A program made the position numbers and the translations under genes. Positions 1-10,940 of a DNA stretch of 64,000 nucleotides are shown here, in pieces (positions within the stretch are counted from its first letter, which is position 1; every line of letters starts with the position of its first letter). The stretch is taken from contig CM043967.1 in assembly GCA_014529385.2 (NCBI GenBank), positions 86,913,278 through 86,977,277 of the forward strand, written 5' to 3'. The notes beneath the pieces were generated by a model, which was not told the DNA's origin, ran no database searches, and saw only the letters and a program-made list of their open reading frames with translations. Source of the stretch: Adiantum capillus-veneris (lineage: Eukaryota; Streptophyta; Polypodiopsida; Polypodiales; Pteridaceae).

Positions 1-864
1 ATTGCCACTTCTGGGATGATGTGGTGGATGTGCACAATGTCATGATGCCAATTATGCTCGCATTACGCCAACTGGATTCTGCCTTGCCTAACGTAGGTAA
101 GGTGTGGATGGCTTGGTGGACTGTTCAAGAAAGCCTTGCAAATCCAGGGGAGCCCCAAGAGCCAATTTTGAAGCCTTGGAAGACACCATTCACTCAAAAA
201 AGGAGAGAAATTTTGAGAAAGTATGTGCATGGTTGATGGGTTGGAGCACATAGTCCACTACACAACGTAGCTTTCTTATTGGATCTAGAGTATCGGGCAA
301 TGGAAATAGACAAACTTGATGAGGAGGTGCTGGAAGAATTTTATGATGTGATAGGCAGGTTTTATGATGATCCTGATGAGCATGCATCAGTTGTTACTGA
401 TCTTACGAAGTTTAAACTCAAAGAGGGTAAGTTTGGTACAGAATTTGTGCAGAAACTTGCCACGGAGCAACCAGCGTGGAAGTGGTGGTAGTGCACCCAC
501 CCTTAAACGCCTAGCTGTTAGAATCCTAGCCCAATGTGCATCCAATTCAAGTTCTAAGAGAAACTGGAGTACATATAAATATGTACATTCCACCATCAGA
601 AACCGCCTTCTAAATTCAAGAGCTGAAAAATTGGTGTATATGTACTGCAACCATCGGCTATTGGCAAGAGTGCAAGCTGAGAACTACAAAGAGGAGATGC
701 CGCGCTGGACTTATGATGTAACCAATGATGAGGTGGACGAAGATAGTGAGCTACAAGGGGAATCTCATGAAGTAGAAACTACATGTACTTTAGAAGATAT
801 TGAAGAGAATTTGGAAATTGAACCAACTTTGACCCGTCGTAGCAAGCGACGATGGTTTAATTAA
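1..864 (+). pseudogene. hAT-superfamily transposase, 3' part, decayed
   Basis: The plus strand reads like the C-terminal half of a plant hAT transposase, cut off by the window start. Seen: FWDDVVDVHNVMMPIMLALR near the start, then a W..HSPLH..AFLLDLEY motif (237-300), then a C-terminal dimerisation block LAVRILAQCAS...RNWSTYKYVHS..RNRLL (about 510-620) ending at TAA 862-864 with an acidic tail. The frame is broken by a TGA at 234-236 just before the HSPLH motif and by a frameshift at about 478-495, between AWKWW and the dimerisation block. hAT transposases excise and insert DNA transposons as oligomers through that C-terminal block. The catalytic residues lie mainly upstream of the window. 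It is a dead copy; the family call is firm, the subfamily is unknown. Confidence 0.82.
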
Positions 865-1436
865 TAGATTATCGAATCCATTGAGTGACTTCTGTTTAAG
901 TTCAGAAACTATTTATCTTATAAGATTTTTTTATATTTAGTTTAAGGTTTAGACATTTGCTTAATAATAAACGAAGCCCTTAAAAACCTTTACAAAGCCA
1001 CAAATCACTATTAAAGCTTCATAATATACAAAGCCCTAGCAAATCTTTGCATTATCACATATCATAATTGAAGCTGAAGTGAGGGCAATTCACAATTCAC
1101 TATTAAATTCTCGCAAGACAACGAGTAAATGTTTTCAGGGTGAAAGCATGTTAACCTGTTGCGCTTTTTGTGCTAGTTAGCAGTTTGAAGTTAGCATATC
1201 TTCAAAAAGTTGGGCGTCCGGTAAATTTTTTACAAATAATATCAAAATTTGTTAGAGGATGTACATTTGGATTCCTTGTTTCAAGTGATTTCTATTGATA
1301 TATCATATGTCATAGATCTTGGAGATGTAGCTCAAGTTATTGTACTAGTTAGCATATGTCAAAATTGTGCTAGTTAGCATTGTCCGGGACATGAAAAAGC
1401 ATGACAGGTTAACATTCTTTCACCATGTTACAAAAA
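865..1436. other. AT-rich intergenic stretch with TTAGCAT words
   Basis: No coding frame with homology is visible. The stretch is AT-rich, and its second half (about 1170-1380) has several GCTAGTTAGCAT / AGTTAGCATAT words. The same words recur in large numbers at 11340-11840. It forms the 3' flank of the minus-strand RING gene. Confidence 0.5.
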
Positions 1437-2408
1437 CTATCCAAGTGATAGTGAAATATTTGTGAGAATATCTTCATTCTTCTGTTCACGCTGACCTTTA
1501 AGCTTATTATAGTCTTTAGACATTTTGAACATTGCATATAGATTTTTGGATATCTCATACTCACATATAGCACAATGAAAGTTATTCATCATGATTTGCA
1601 TCAAGCATGATATATGGTACATATGTCCGCATGGCAAGCTGAAGTAACCACACCACTCATGAAAGAATGATCGACATATGGGGCAAGGACCACCGTGCTC
1701 ACCAGAAGCTGGAGGGGCCTCAATAGATGTTGGGTGCTCAATCAATGTGGTAGCATTTTTCTTTTTTATAGTCACCTCTAACTCTTTTACATGGCAAGAT
1801 AGCACCTTCACCTCCCTTTGCAAGTCTCTATTTAGGGTTGCTTCTGCATGAGAGCCTTGTGTAGCTTGTGATGCTTGCATCAGTTGAGTTTGAAGCTCCT
1901 CCTTAACTTGGTGCACTTCCATTAATGCACCTTCTAGTGCCAATGACATCTCTTGCCGTGTAACGGTGATTGCACTACTGCGAATGTCCTCAACCGTCAT
2001 GTGAGGTGTCCTTGAGCTGAAGTCCACTGCTTCACCCAAGACATAATGCATGTATAACATCTTGGCAAACCACAATATACAATCCATATGATGCATAGGA
2101 TGACCCATAACATCGAGATATATGTTCTCTCCATTGTCTTGTATGTCTGCATTAATGCATTGTGATAGCTTGAGTTGGCGTTTCTTGATGTTGTCATCTA
2201 CAACGCCTAGCCATATGGATTTGACCATTTCTCGGTCAATCCTAGTGTTCACCTCTTTCCATTGTGTACCCACTGGGTTGGCCCACTGGGAGCAACGAGC
2301 TGCAATTCGAGTGGTGTCGTTCACTCCACCGCCTTGACAGATGGATCTGAGACGCTCAAAAGCGCGCTTAGCCCTTTGATTATCATTATCCATATCCTGA
2401 TTAAACAC
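1437..2408 (-). CDS. RING-finger protein with central coiled coil
   Basis: The frame encodes 323 aa. Residues 242-282 form a C3H2C3-like RING: CPIC, about 14 residues, LPCGHMYHISC, then CAIC. Such fingers bind two zinc ions and usually act as E3 ubiquitin ligases by recruiting E2 enzymes; that role is inferred from family knowledge. Residues about 150-225 are rich in Glu, Gln and Leu and look coiled-coil (EVHQVKEELQTQLMQASQA). Residues 1-130 match nothing I recognise. The first ATG may not be the real start: the minus strand has TTTAATCAG just before GATATGG, a plausible 3' splice site, so this may be a last exon. The minus-strand kinase ends about 455 bp upstream. The frame is unbroken, unlike most of the window, which favours a real or recently functional gene. 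Confidence 0.55.
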   Translation of the reverse strand: MFNQDMDNDNQRAKRAFERLRSICQGGGVNDTTRIAARCSQWANPVGTQWKEVNTRIDREMVKSIWLGVVDDNIKKRQLKLSQCINADIQDNGENIYLDVMGHPMHHMDCILWFAKMLYMHYVLGEAVDFSSRTPHMTVEDIRSSAITVTRQEMSLALEGALMEVHQVKEELQTQLMQASQATQGSHAEATLNRDLQREVKVLSCHVKELEVTIKKKNATTLIEHPTSIEAPPASGEHGGPCPICRSFFHEWCGYFSLPCGHMYHISCLMQIMMNNFHCAICEYEISKNLYAMFKMSKDYNKLKGQREQKNEDILTNISLSLG

Positions 2409-2437
2409 TATACTTCAGTTACGGCATACAAACTTAA

Positions 2438-2580
2438 TGATACTCAATTGCTATAAGAGTAACCACCATTTTACGACAATCAATTGCTATAATTTTAACC
2501 ACCGTTTTACGACAATCAATTGATATTAGAATAACCACCATCTTACGACAATCAATTGATATAGGAGTAACCACCATTTT
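2438..2580. repeat. ~50-bp minisatellite, about 4 copies
   Basis: Four imperfect copies of a unit containing CAATTGATATNAGANTAACCACCATTTTACGACAAT run in tandem. They lie directly upstream of the minus-strand RING frame, in its likely 5' intron or promoter. The rest of 2581-2863 is AT-rich with no coding signal. Confidence 0.75.
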
Positions 2581-2863
2581 TTAAATCAATGAATGACAAT
2601 CAGTGATTCCACGTGGCTTATTGCTTGAAACTTAAGAGAAAAAACAAAACTCATAGAAAATTTGTTGTCTATGAGATATAACAAAGTGTTTTTATTACTC
2701 ATACATCATCCATGGCGCATAAAACCCAATTTTTAAAAGTGCTTTTATAAGTCAAAAGTCTCAGAAAACCCTGCTTCATGAAGTACATCATATATCAATC
2801 AAAAAAGGCTACACTCATTTCAGAGGGAGGGCGTAAGCATAGTTCTGGCTGGGCTTCAAATAT

Positions 2864-3887
2864 TTATAATTCTTCGTCCAAAAGTGACAAGGTCTTTCTG
2901 TTTGTGGATTTATTCCTCACCCAACCTTCCACAACAATCCTAGATATGGCTTGTACCTCCACTGAAACCTTATGTTTGAACCAATATGTGCTATAGTAGT
3001 CATAGAACTCTCCACAAAACTTATAAAATTGCCATATCACCCATCCTATGGCATACACATCTGTGGCCTTGGTCCATGGGCACGGGTGATTGCCATCTAG
3101 TAACTCAGGAGCTCGCCAAGGATGAAGCTTTTGCCAGCTTTCATCGGTATTGTTGGTCTTCTGTGTCTCTAAGCCAACACGCAGAGCCAATCGCCAATCA
3201 ATTATTCCAATACGGGGAGTGAGATCCTTGGTAAAGTCCAACATGATGTTCCATGGATGGAGATCATTGTGGATCACTCCCTCGTCATGTGCGAATCGCA
3301 ATGCCTTCACCAAGGCATGGATCAACGAGGGAGCATGATTGCATAGGCTCTTCATACGTGTTTTCTTGTCTTCAGAGGGCTGCTCCCATTTAAAGTCTTC
3401 AAGGATCTTTCCTTTCCCCTCTTGATGCGCTACAAGCGTCATGAAAGAGCCATGTGGAAGGGGCACTATCTCCATAAGATCACCTAAAGTTCCCCCATTG
3501 AAGTAGGGGAATATCAGAAACCATGGCAACATTACAGAGTGGGCAATACTCCTCACAATTCCTCTATGGTTGAGATCTACCCCACTTTTTGATGCAAAGC
3601 TTTTCCACTGATGCTTGGCCTGTCCTTTGAACTCCTTGGCACAATAAGTATTCGTTGCAGGAAGGAAACTGATCCCTTTGATTTGAAGTTGCCACCCTGT
3701 GCCATAAGCCCCTGACCCAAGTTTCTTGATCTTCTTAATGGACTTATTTGGAATGCACAGAGTCATACTACATTCAAAATTGTATATAATGCTCTCCAAG
3801 TGACTGGCAGAAGCAGTAGAACCTGATGTTCCCTCAATGGCAGCCTCCTCAATAAACGGTTCTCCAACTTGGCTGCTCCCCATAACT
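2864..3887 (-). CDS. protein kinase, catalytic-domain exon
   Basis: The frame (open back to 3901) carries a nearly complete eukaryotic kinase fold. Seen: glycine loop GSGAYGTG (residues 62-69), CAKEF with the ATP-binding Lys (89), catalytic loop HNDLHPWNIML (211-221), IIDW in place of the DFG motif with its Asp kept (235), APELL (264-268), DVYAIGWVIW (subdomain IX) and GWVRNKSTNRKTL at the subdomain XI position. HND replaces HRD but keeps the catalytic Asp. Activity is possible but not certain because DFG reads DWR. The first Met (3901) is probably not the start: on the minus strand a CAAG/GTGAGC donor (3954/3953) and a CACCAG/AGTTATG acceptor (3888/3887) would remove 66 nt and join this frame, phase 2, to the upstream frame 3954-4173. 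Substrate and pathway are unknown. Confidence 0.7.
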
Positions 3888-3953
3888 CTGGTGATAGCCA
3901 TTCATATTTTCTTGCTTAGGCCAAACTATGTGTCTAATATGTGGGATGCTCAC

Positions 3954-4432
3954 CTTGACCTCTCCTTTTCATCTCTCCATCTAGTGTTCCAATGCTCTAG
4001 CTTACCCTTATCTACTTCTTGAGGGAATTCCTCTTTCAAATCAGAGGCCACCTTGGGCAAATTGCCCACCCAACTGCTCAGTAATGAGATTATTGATTCG
4101 GTTTTTTTGTCTGGATATAACAACAACATTTTGCGGGCAATCTCACTGTATAATGATTGCAATCTAGACTCGTCTGCAACAATCTATGCTATATCGTCGG
4201 GATCTAGTGCACTGACGATCGTAATCAACAATTGTCTAATTTTCTTTTTGAACTCTATAATTGAAGTAGCAGAAGGATCCATTTTTCCTGCAATGGTATT
4301 ATTGCAAACAACACATTGTGAAATATAACTATGTGCCACTGCATTTGGATCTTTTCTACATGAAAGAAAAAGTGCAGTGTAGACCATAGATCTCGTACGC
4401 TTTTGCAGTGACACACCTAATCGCAATTGCAA
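3954..4432 (-). CDS. probable upstream exon(s) of the kinase gene
   Basis: The same reading frame as the kinase continues upstream: LQSLYSEIARKMLLLYP and SIISLLSSWVGNLPKVASDL are helical and hydrophobic-patterned, like an N-terminal regulatory helix bundle. A TAG at about 4184-4186 interrupts it; beyond that the frame is open again to 4432 (DPNAVAHSYISQCVVCNN...). The minus strand has TTGTTGCAG/ACGAG at about 4174, so the TAG may lie in an intron. The first ~16 codons from 4432 are derived from the 175-bp satellite, so the true 5' exon is either lost or further upstream. Domain identity is unknown. Confidence 0.4.
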
Positions 4433-5451
4433 CCATGTGCCAATGCCTCACCGTATGACAACTTACAAACAGATGCTCCTATCATTCTAGCAGCAACACA
4501 CCTAGTCGCAATTGCAACCATGTGCCGAAGCATGAATGATTGGGAGCAACATAAAACATAGTCACCCTATACTTTTGCAATGAAACACCTAGCCACAATT
4601 GCAACCATGTGCCACTGCATCCACGCACGGTGACTTATTTCAAACAGATGCTCCTCTCATTCTAGCAGCAACACACCTAGTCGCAATTGCAACCATGTGC
4701 CGAAGCATGAATGACTAGGAGCAACATAAAACATAGTCACCCTACGCTTTTGCAATGACACACCTAGCCGCAATTGCAACCATGTGCCAGTGCATCTACG
4801 CACGGTGACTTCTTTCAAATAGTTGCTCGTGTCATTCTAGCAGCAACACACCTAGTCGCAATTGCAACCATGTGCCGAAGCATGAATGACATGGAGCAAC
4901 ATAAAACATAGTCACCCTACGCTTTTGCAATGACACACCTAGACGCAATTGCAACCATGTTACAGTGCATCCACGCACGGTGACTTCTTTCAAACAGATG
5001 CTCCTGTCATTCTAGCAGCAACACACCTAGTGGCAATTGCAACCATGTGCCGAAGCATGAATGACTGGGAGCAACATAAAACATAGTCATCCTACGCTTT
5101 TGCAATGACACACGTAGTTGCAATTGCAACCATGTGCCAGTGCATCCACGCACAATGTCTTCTTTCAAGCTTCAAGCATATGAAGCATTATGAAATTATT
5201 TGAGCACGCATTCATGCATTAGATGCTACCGTCAATCTAGCAGCAACACACCTAGTCGCAATTGAAACCATGTGCCGAAGCATGAATGAGGGGAAGCAAC
5301 ATAAAACATAGTCATCTTGTGTTTTTGCAATGACACACCTAGCGGCAATTGCAACCATGTACCAGTGCATCCACGCACGATGACTTCTTTCAAACGGGTG
5401 CTCCTGTCATTCTAGCAGCAACACACCTAGTCGCAATTGCAACCATGTGCC
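4390..5451. repeat. 175-bp tandem satellite, left block
   Basis: The landmark GCTTTTGCAATGACAC recurs at about 4399, 4571, 4746, 4921, 5096 and 5320, giving a 172-175-bp period. One monomer carries about 50 extra bp near 5160-5240. Each monomer contains the phrase CACCTAGYCGCAATTGCAAC twice, followed once by GTGCCAGTGCATCCACGCAC and once by GTGCCGAAGCATGAATGAC, so the unit is a diverged dimer of an ~87-bp ancestor. The array is interrupted by the copia element and resumes at 10658. Confidence 0.9.
5447..5451. repeat. target-site duplication GTGCC (left)
   Basis: GTGCC directly precedes the left LTR and is repeated at 10658-10662 directly after the right LTR. A 5-bp duplication is the expected footprint of LTR-retrotransposon integration. 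The target is the satellite monomer. Confidence 0.9.
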
Positions 5452-5773
5452 TGTAAAGAATGAGGATGCAAGAGAGCTACACGAGACAAGCACAAAGTAC
5501 ACAGAGATGGAAAGCTTCTTCTTCTTCACACAAAAAAGAGAGTACAAAAATGACTAAGTGCTAAAGTTGAAAAGTAGCACATATGTACATGCGGTCACTA
5601 AGTGTGCACACGCTAGAAGCGTACTAGGCTGGCACTATAAGTGTAGTCCAGCTGTAGAATCACTGGCAGAGATCCTCCGTGTCGATCACCTAACGCGCCA
5701 GTGAGTAAATGCCGTAAGCGGCCAAGACCCGTAGTGGATGCCAGCTCAAGATGTAGAGCTCGACATCTCATCA
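5452..5773 (-). repeat. copia 3' LTR
   Basis: This is 322 bp from TGTAAAGAATG to CATCTCATCA on the plus strand. The copy at 10336-10657 is about 97% identical. In element orientation it is the 3' LTR, preceded by the purine tract at 5774-5784. Confidence 0.92.
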
Positions 5774-5784
5774 CTCCCCCTCGA
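5774..5784 (-). other. copia polypurine tract
   Basis: On the minus strand, TCGAGGGGGAG lies immediately upstream of the 3' LTR. This is the expected primer site for plus-strand DNA synthesis. Confidence 0.8.
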
Positions 5785-5799
5785 GCTCTGCATGTCGCA

Positions 5800-8700
5800 G
5801 AGTCCAAGCATAGTCCGAAAACATTGAAGCTTCCCAGCTCTGAGGGCCTTGGTAAAGATATCCGCTATTTGCTCCTCTGTGTTGACGTAGACCAAGTCGA
5901 TGTCGCCCGCCAACACTCACTCTCGAACGTAGTGGTAATGGACCTCTATGTGCTTGGTCCTGGCATGGAACACTGGGTTCCTAGACAACTGCATGCTGCT
6001 GAGTTTGTCACAATGGATGACAATCTGCTGGTCCACCTGCAGTCCCAAGTCCTCAAGTAATGTGCGTAGCCAAGCTACCTCGCACGCCGCAACTGCTGCA
6101 CCTCTGTACTCGGCCTCTGTGCTCGATAAAGCAACTGTAGGCTGCTTTTTGCTGCTCCAAGTAACAGCAACACTCCCAAAAGAGAACATGAAGCCACTCG
6201 TAGATCTCCTATCGACAATGCTACCTGCCTAATCTGCATCTGTATACCCATACAATGCTAATGGCGCATCTGCTGCATAGAACAATGCGTAGTCAAGAGT
6301 CCCTTGCACATACCGAAGTGTGCGTCGTACTCCATCCAAATGTGGTTTCCTCGTAAGCTGCATGAACTGACTCTCCAAGCCTACTGTGTAGCTCAAGTCT
6401 AGCCTCGTGATAGTCAAGTAGATTAGACTACCCACAATCTTCCTGTACATCTTGACATCCTCAACAACATCACCCTTCTCTGCACTCAGCTTTGCATTCA
6501 CATCCAAGGGAATAGAAATTGGCTTACAATCAGCCATACGATACTTTGACAACATGTCCAAAGCATATTGTCTCTGTGACAACCATACACCCTTTGGAGT
6601 CTTGATCACCTCAATGACAAGAAAGTAGCGCAACTCGCCCAAATCTTTCAATTCAAACTCCTGTTTGAGAAGACCCTTCACATGGTCAATCTCCATAGCA
6701 TTGTCACCCACAATAATAAGGTCATCTACATATATGGTAATGACCACAATCCCCACATCACTCTCACGTACATAGAGTGAATGATCAGCATGAACTCTCC
6801 TAAAACCAATACTGACAAGATACTTGGCAATCCTGTCATACCATGCTCTAGAGCCCTGCTTCAAACCATACAAAGCTTTGAGAAGCCTGCATACATAATC
6901 TGGGTGACCTGGATCGACATAACCAGGTGGCTGATCCACATACACTTCCTCTTGCAAATCACCATTCAAGAAGGCATTCTTTACATCCATTTGATGCATA
7001 ATCCATCCTCTAGATGCATCCACTGCTATGACAACTCTCACAGTAGTCATCTTTGCCACCCTTTGCGACCAGCCTGGCCTTGTGATGCTCCATGTTACCA
7101 TCAGCCTTATGCTTGGTTTTATACACCCATTTACAGCCAATAGCTTTCTTGCCACTTGGCAATGGCACCAACTCCCATGTGTCGTTTGCTTCCAATGCAG
7201 CCATCTCTTCATTCATTGCATCATCCCAATGCACATTTCCAACTGCATCCTCAAAACATGTGGGCTCCACACCTGTATAACCTTAGCCATGTAGGCTTGG
7301 TGATGCGCTAGATACCCATCATAAGTCAATTTCTGAACTGGATTTCTGACTCTGTTAGATCCACGCGGTCCTGGGTCACTCCTTTTTCCTCTAACATCTT
7401 CTTGTACTTTCCTTACACCAGGTATCCTGACAGCCGGAATTCCAAATTCCTCATCAAGAATTTGTTCAAAACCATCTGAATCCATGTCTACATGTGAAAA
7501 ACCTGATGATGCATCAGCCATAAAGGGAGGTTCATCGACCTTTTCCTTTCCTTTTCATGATACATTCCCTGTACCTGTTGGTGGAGTAAACTGCGTACGT
7601 AGTCTACCATTCCATGGCTTTTCAACAGAGCCACGAGAAGACTACTCTTGTGGTCCACTCAAAACCTGTGACTGTGGCCTCACATTTTGTACAACCAAAT
7701 CATCTTTTACATCAGCCCGAATAGTGCCATGTGCATTACTGTACCAGCTGCTCATCTCATCAAATACTACATCTCTGCTCACTCCTAATTATCGTGTAGT
7801 AGGATTGTAGCACCTGTATCCCTTTTGTTCAAGGGAATATCCCACAAGAATACATTTCTCTGCCTTAGGATCCAATTTCCTACGCAACTCATCTGGTACA
7901 TGCACGTAAGCTATGCAGCCAAACACTTTCAAGTGTGCCAAATCAGGCTTTGTACGTGTAAACTTTTCCTCAGGAATTACATCATGCACCGCAGCTGTAG
8001 GTGTCCTGTTCATAATGTACACAGCTGTCTTTACAGCTTCAGCCCAAAAATGATGAGGCATGTTCTTCTCATTCATCAATGCACGTGCAACCTCTGCAAT
8101 GTGCCTGTTTTTCCTTTCTGTGATCCCATTCTACTGTGGAGTATATCTGCATGTAAACTGCCTGCGTATACCATGCATTCGTAGAAAATCTGAAAAATCA
8201 TTGGAGAAGTACTCTCCCCCTCCATCTGACTTCAATGTCTTGATTTGCATATCTGTCTCCTTCTCAATCATGACTTTGAAGTCTTGAAAGTGACCAAACA
8301 CTTCAATTTTGTTACGCATGAAGTAGACCCATACTTTCCTTGTATGGTCATCAATGAAAGAGACATAATATCTGCAACCATGTATACTTGCAGTATCGGT
8401 TGGACCCCAAACATCTATATGCACCACCTCAAGTGGTTTTTTACATACATTGCGCTCATGTAGAAATGAGCCCTTTGACTGTTTTCCAAAATGGCATGCT
8501 GCACACACTTTATGCATACCATCCACCTTGAATTTGGGCAAACCTTTTACAATCTGTTTTGATTGCATGCTGCACAATCTCTGCTCATTGACATGGCCAA
8601 TGCGTTTGTGCCAAATGTCAACATCAGCCACAACACCTATGCCCTGTGCAAATAATGAAGATTTTACCTCAGGCATGTCTACATTCAGTGTAAACATTCT

Positions 8701-9055
8701 GCCCACACATTTGCCCTCTGTGATCAGCTTATAGCCATTCTAGAAATCTTCTACATAACAGCCATTGGGATTGAAGCGAACCTGCAAACCGTGCTCAACC
8801 ATTTGTCCAACAGAAACAAGATTCTTTGTAATGTTTGGGACATGAAGTACATCTGCTAAGTACTTTGATTTCCCACTCTTCGTATTTAGAGGTATGTCCC
8901 CTACATGAGCAATGGGGTGAGTTGTGTCATCTCCTGTCTGCACATAGCCTGACACATCTGGTTTGCGCATATCTCTAAGCCACTCTCCACGAGACGTCAT
9001 GTGATTAGAGGCACCTGAATCCACATACCAAACATCATCTTGGGTGGAATTCTCT
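5800..9055 (-). pseudogene. copia pol: protease, integrase, RT, RNase H
   Basis: One minus-strand frame carries, in order: protease VWYVDSGASNHM (~9013); the zinc region IWHKRIGH...CAACHFGK (8480-8620); integrase catalytic residues in HIDVWGPT, LKSDGGGEY and GITERKN; RT with MDVKNAFLNGDL and the YVDD active site (6721-6732); RNase H with SSTEAEYRGAAVA and HARTKHIEVHYHY (5917-6110). Stops break it near 8737, 8128, 7786, 7647, 7557, 6226 and 5914. Between about 7280 and 7050 the frame shifts and returns; about 15 codons before VAKMTTVR are missing, with GCAAAG at both edges, so microhomology deletion is likely. All catalytic motifs are otherwise intact. Confidence 0.93.
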
Positions 9056-9059
9056 GCAG

Positions 9060-10047
9060 TCATTGTATTCATTACATGCTGCATAACAAACATGCGCTCA
9101 TTTTTGCTGTCATCTGCATCTCTACTAGTAGATGCATAGTTGCCCTGTTCTCTCTTTCCACTTGCTTTTCCCTTTGGACAGTCACGTGACATGTGACCTC
9201 TTTCACCACAAGTCCAACATTCTCTACTATCTGCAGTATGTTGCTGCCTGCTTGATCCCGCACCACGACCTCTTTGACTCCCCCCGCCTTGAGACTGGTT
9301 TCCCCTGCCACCTGTATTGTTTTGATTTGATTGACCTTCTTGAAATTGGCCCCTGCAACCCCTTGGGCCTCGACCACGACCTCTACCTCTACCTCTGTTG
9401 GAGTTAGAATAGAAGGCCTGTTCAGAATTATTTCTGCCATGAGAAGAAGATGTGTCAAGGTTCTTCTCCTCAAGAATAAGCATAGAAATCAAATCTTGGA
9501 GCACGGGGATGTCATCTCTTCTATTCATGGAAGACCTGAAATGTACATACTCATCTCCTAGACCATCCAAGCATGCACGGACAATGTCATCGTCTTCCAC
9601 TGAGAATTTAATAGATCCAAGAGCCTCAATGATACTCTTGATCTTCAAGGCATAATCATTGATTGAGAGGTTGTTCCTCTTAACCTGATTTAGCTCCGAC
9701 TTTAGTTAAAGCTTCCTGGCCTTGGTGTTCACCTCGAACACTCTGCCTAAGTTTTTCCATGCAATGGCGGGGGTTTCAGCATCCTGTAGATAGCCCATCA
9801 TGCCATCTGTGATGCTCATAGAAAGCCAATACATCACTTTGCTTTGGCCTTGTTGCCAGTCCCTCAAGGCTTTCCTTTGTTCTGCTGTAGCATTTGCCTC
9901 GGGAATCTCTGGTTCCTTTTCATTGTCTCCTTCTACATAGTCCCAATAACCTTTTCCTTTTAGGAAATTTGTTATTCTGAACTTCCATGCAGGGTAGTTA
10001 TTTTTCTCAAGCTTATCAGTAACAATCTGACTAAAACCGTCAAACAT
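9060..10047 (-). pseudogene. copia gag (nucleocapsid)
   Basis: The frame starts at MFDGFSQIVTDKL (10047), shows the UBN2-type gag body (YPAWKFRITNFLKGKGYWDYV, ALRDWQQGQSKVMYWLSMSI), an Arg-Gly-rich stretch, and the CCHC zinc knuckle CWTCGERGHMSRDCP (9176-9220) that binds RNA. A single stop at about 9703-9705 splits it; otherwise it is in frame with pol, as in other copia elements that make one polyprotein. Gag forms the cytoplasmic particle in which reverse transcription occurs. Confidence 0.9.
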
Positions 10048-10323
10048 CTTGAAGCACTAAGACAAAATAGCTGCAATCTGCAAAAACCTGCAAATCTGCT
10101 GAACCTTCTATCGTGGTACCTGTAACGCTTTCTACACTCAACGAGTGTCCACAATCAAGTGTACATACAACCATTGTACTTGTACAGTAAATATCTGTGT
10201 ACTGCACTTTGGAGACCTTTTCAGAAACTTTTACGAACGAAGGGATTGTAAATATCTGGTCGTGGATTGCGAACGAAGGGATTGTGATGCTCTTTCTCTC
10301 TTAGCCTCTCTTGCCTGCACCAG

Positions 10324-10335
10324 GCTCTAATACCA
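10324..10335 (-). other. copia primer-binding site (tRNA-iMet)
   Basis: The minus strand reads TGGTATTAGAGC directly after the 5' LTR. It matches the usual plant initiator-Met site TGGTATCAGAGC with one change. Confidence 0.88.
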
Positions 10336-10657
10336 TGTAAAGAATGAGGATGCAAGAGAGCTACACAAGACAAGCACAAAGCACACAGAGATGGAAAGCT
10401 TCTTCTTCTTCACACAGAAAAGAGAGTACAAAAATGACTAAGTGCTAAAGCTGAAAAGTAGCACATATGTACATGCGGTCACTAAGTGTGAACACGCTAG
10501 AAGCCTACTAGGCTGGCACTATAAGTGTAGTCCAGCTGTAGAATCACTGGCAGAGATCCTCCGTGTCGATCACCTAACGCGCCAGTGAGTAAATGCCGTA
10601 AGTGACCAAGACCCGTAGTGGATGCTAGCTCAAGATGTAGAGCTCGACATCTCAACA
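10336..10657 (-). repeat. copia 5' LTR
   Basis: This 322-bp direct repeat of 5452-5773 is followed by the duplication GTGCC (10658-10662). It would carry the element promoter, but no clear TATA box was picked out. Confidence 0.92.
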
Positions 10658-10940
10658 GTGCCGAAGCATGAATGACTGGGAGCAACATAAAACATAATCA
10701 CCCTACGCTTTTGCAATGACACACCTAGCCGCAATTGCAACCATGTGCTAGTGCATTCGCGCACGGTTACTTCTTGCAAACAAATTCTCCTATCATTCTA
10801 GCAGCAACACACCTAGTCGCAATTGCAACCATGTGCCGAAGCATGAATGACTGAGAGCAATATAAAACATAATCATCATACGCTTTTGCAATGACACACC
10901 TAGCCGCAATTGCAACCATGTGCCAGTGCATCCACGTACG
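10658..10940. repeat. 175-bp satellite, right block
   Basis: The satellite resumes at the copia duplication: GCTTTTGCAATGACAC recurs at about 10709 and 10879 with the same doubled GCAATTGCAACCATGTGC phrase. The array ends near GTGCATCCACGTACGATG. Confidence 0.88.

Larger units (their letters stand above)
5452..10657 (-). mobile_element. full-length Ty1/copia LTR retrotransposon (inactive)
   Basis: A 5.2-kb element on the minus strand has two 322-bp LTRs (TG...CA), a 5-bp duplication, an initiator-Met primer-binding site and a polypurine tract. Domain order is gag, protease, integrase, reverse transcriptase, RNase H, which is diagnostic for copia. The LTRs differ at about 10 of 322 positions (~3%), mostly transitions, so the insertion is moderately old. 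The single gag-pol frame has about eight in-frame stops and a pair of frameshifts around a small deletion in RT, so it cannot move by itself. Confidence 0.95.

Noticed and set aside
1437-3901. One fused kinase-RING gene
   Set aside because: The kinase domain looks complete through subdomain XI and ends at a stop with no good splice donor nearby; kept as two genes, though shared transcription is not excluded.
4390-5451. CRISPR array from regularly spaced repeats
   Set aside because: Whole ~175-bp units repeat with no unique spacers, and the context is eukaryotic. It is a satellite.
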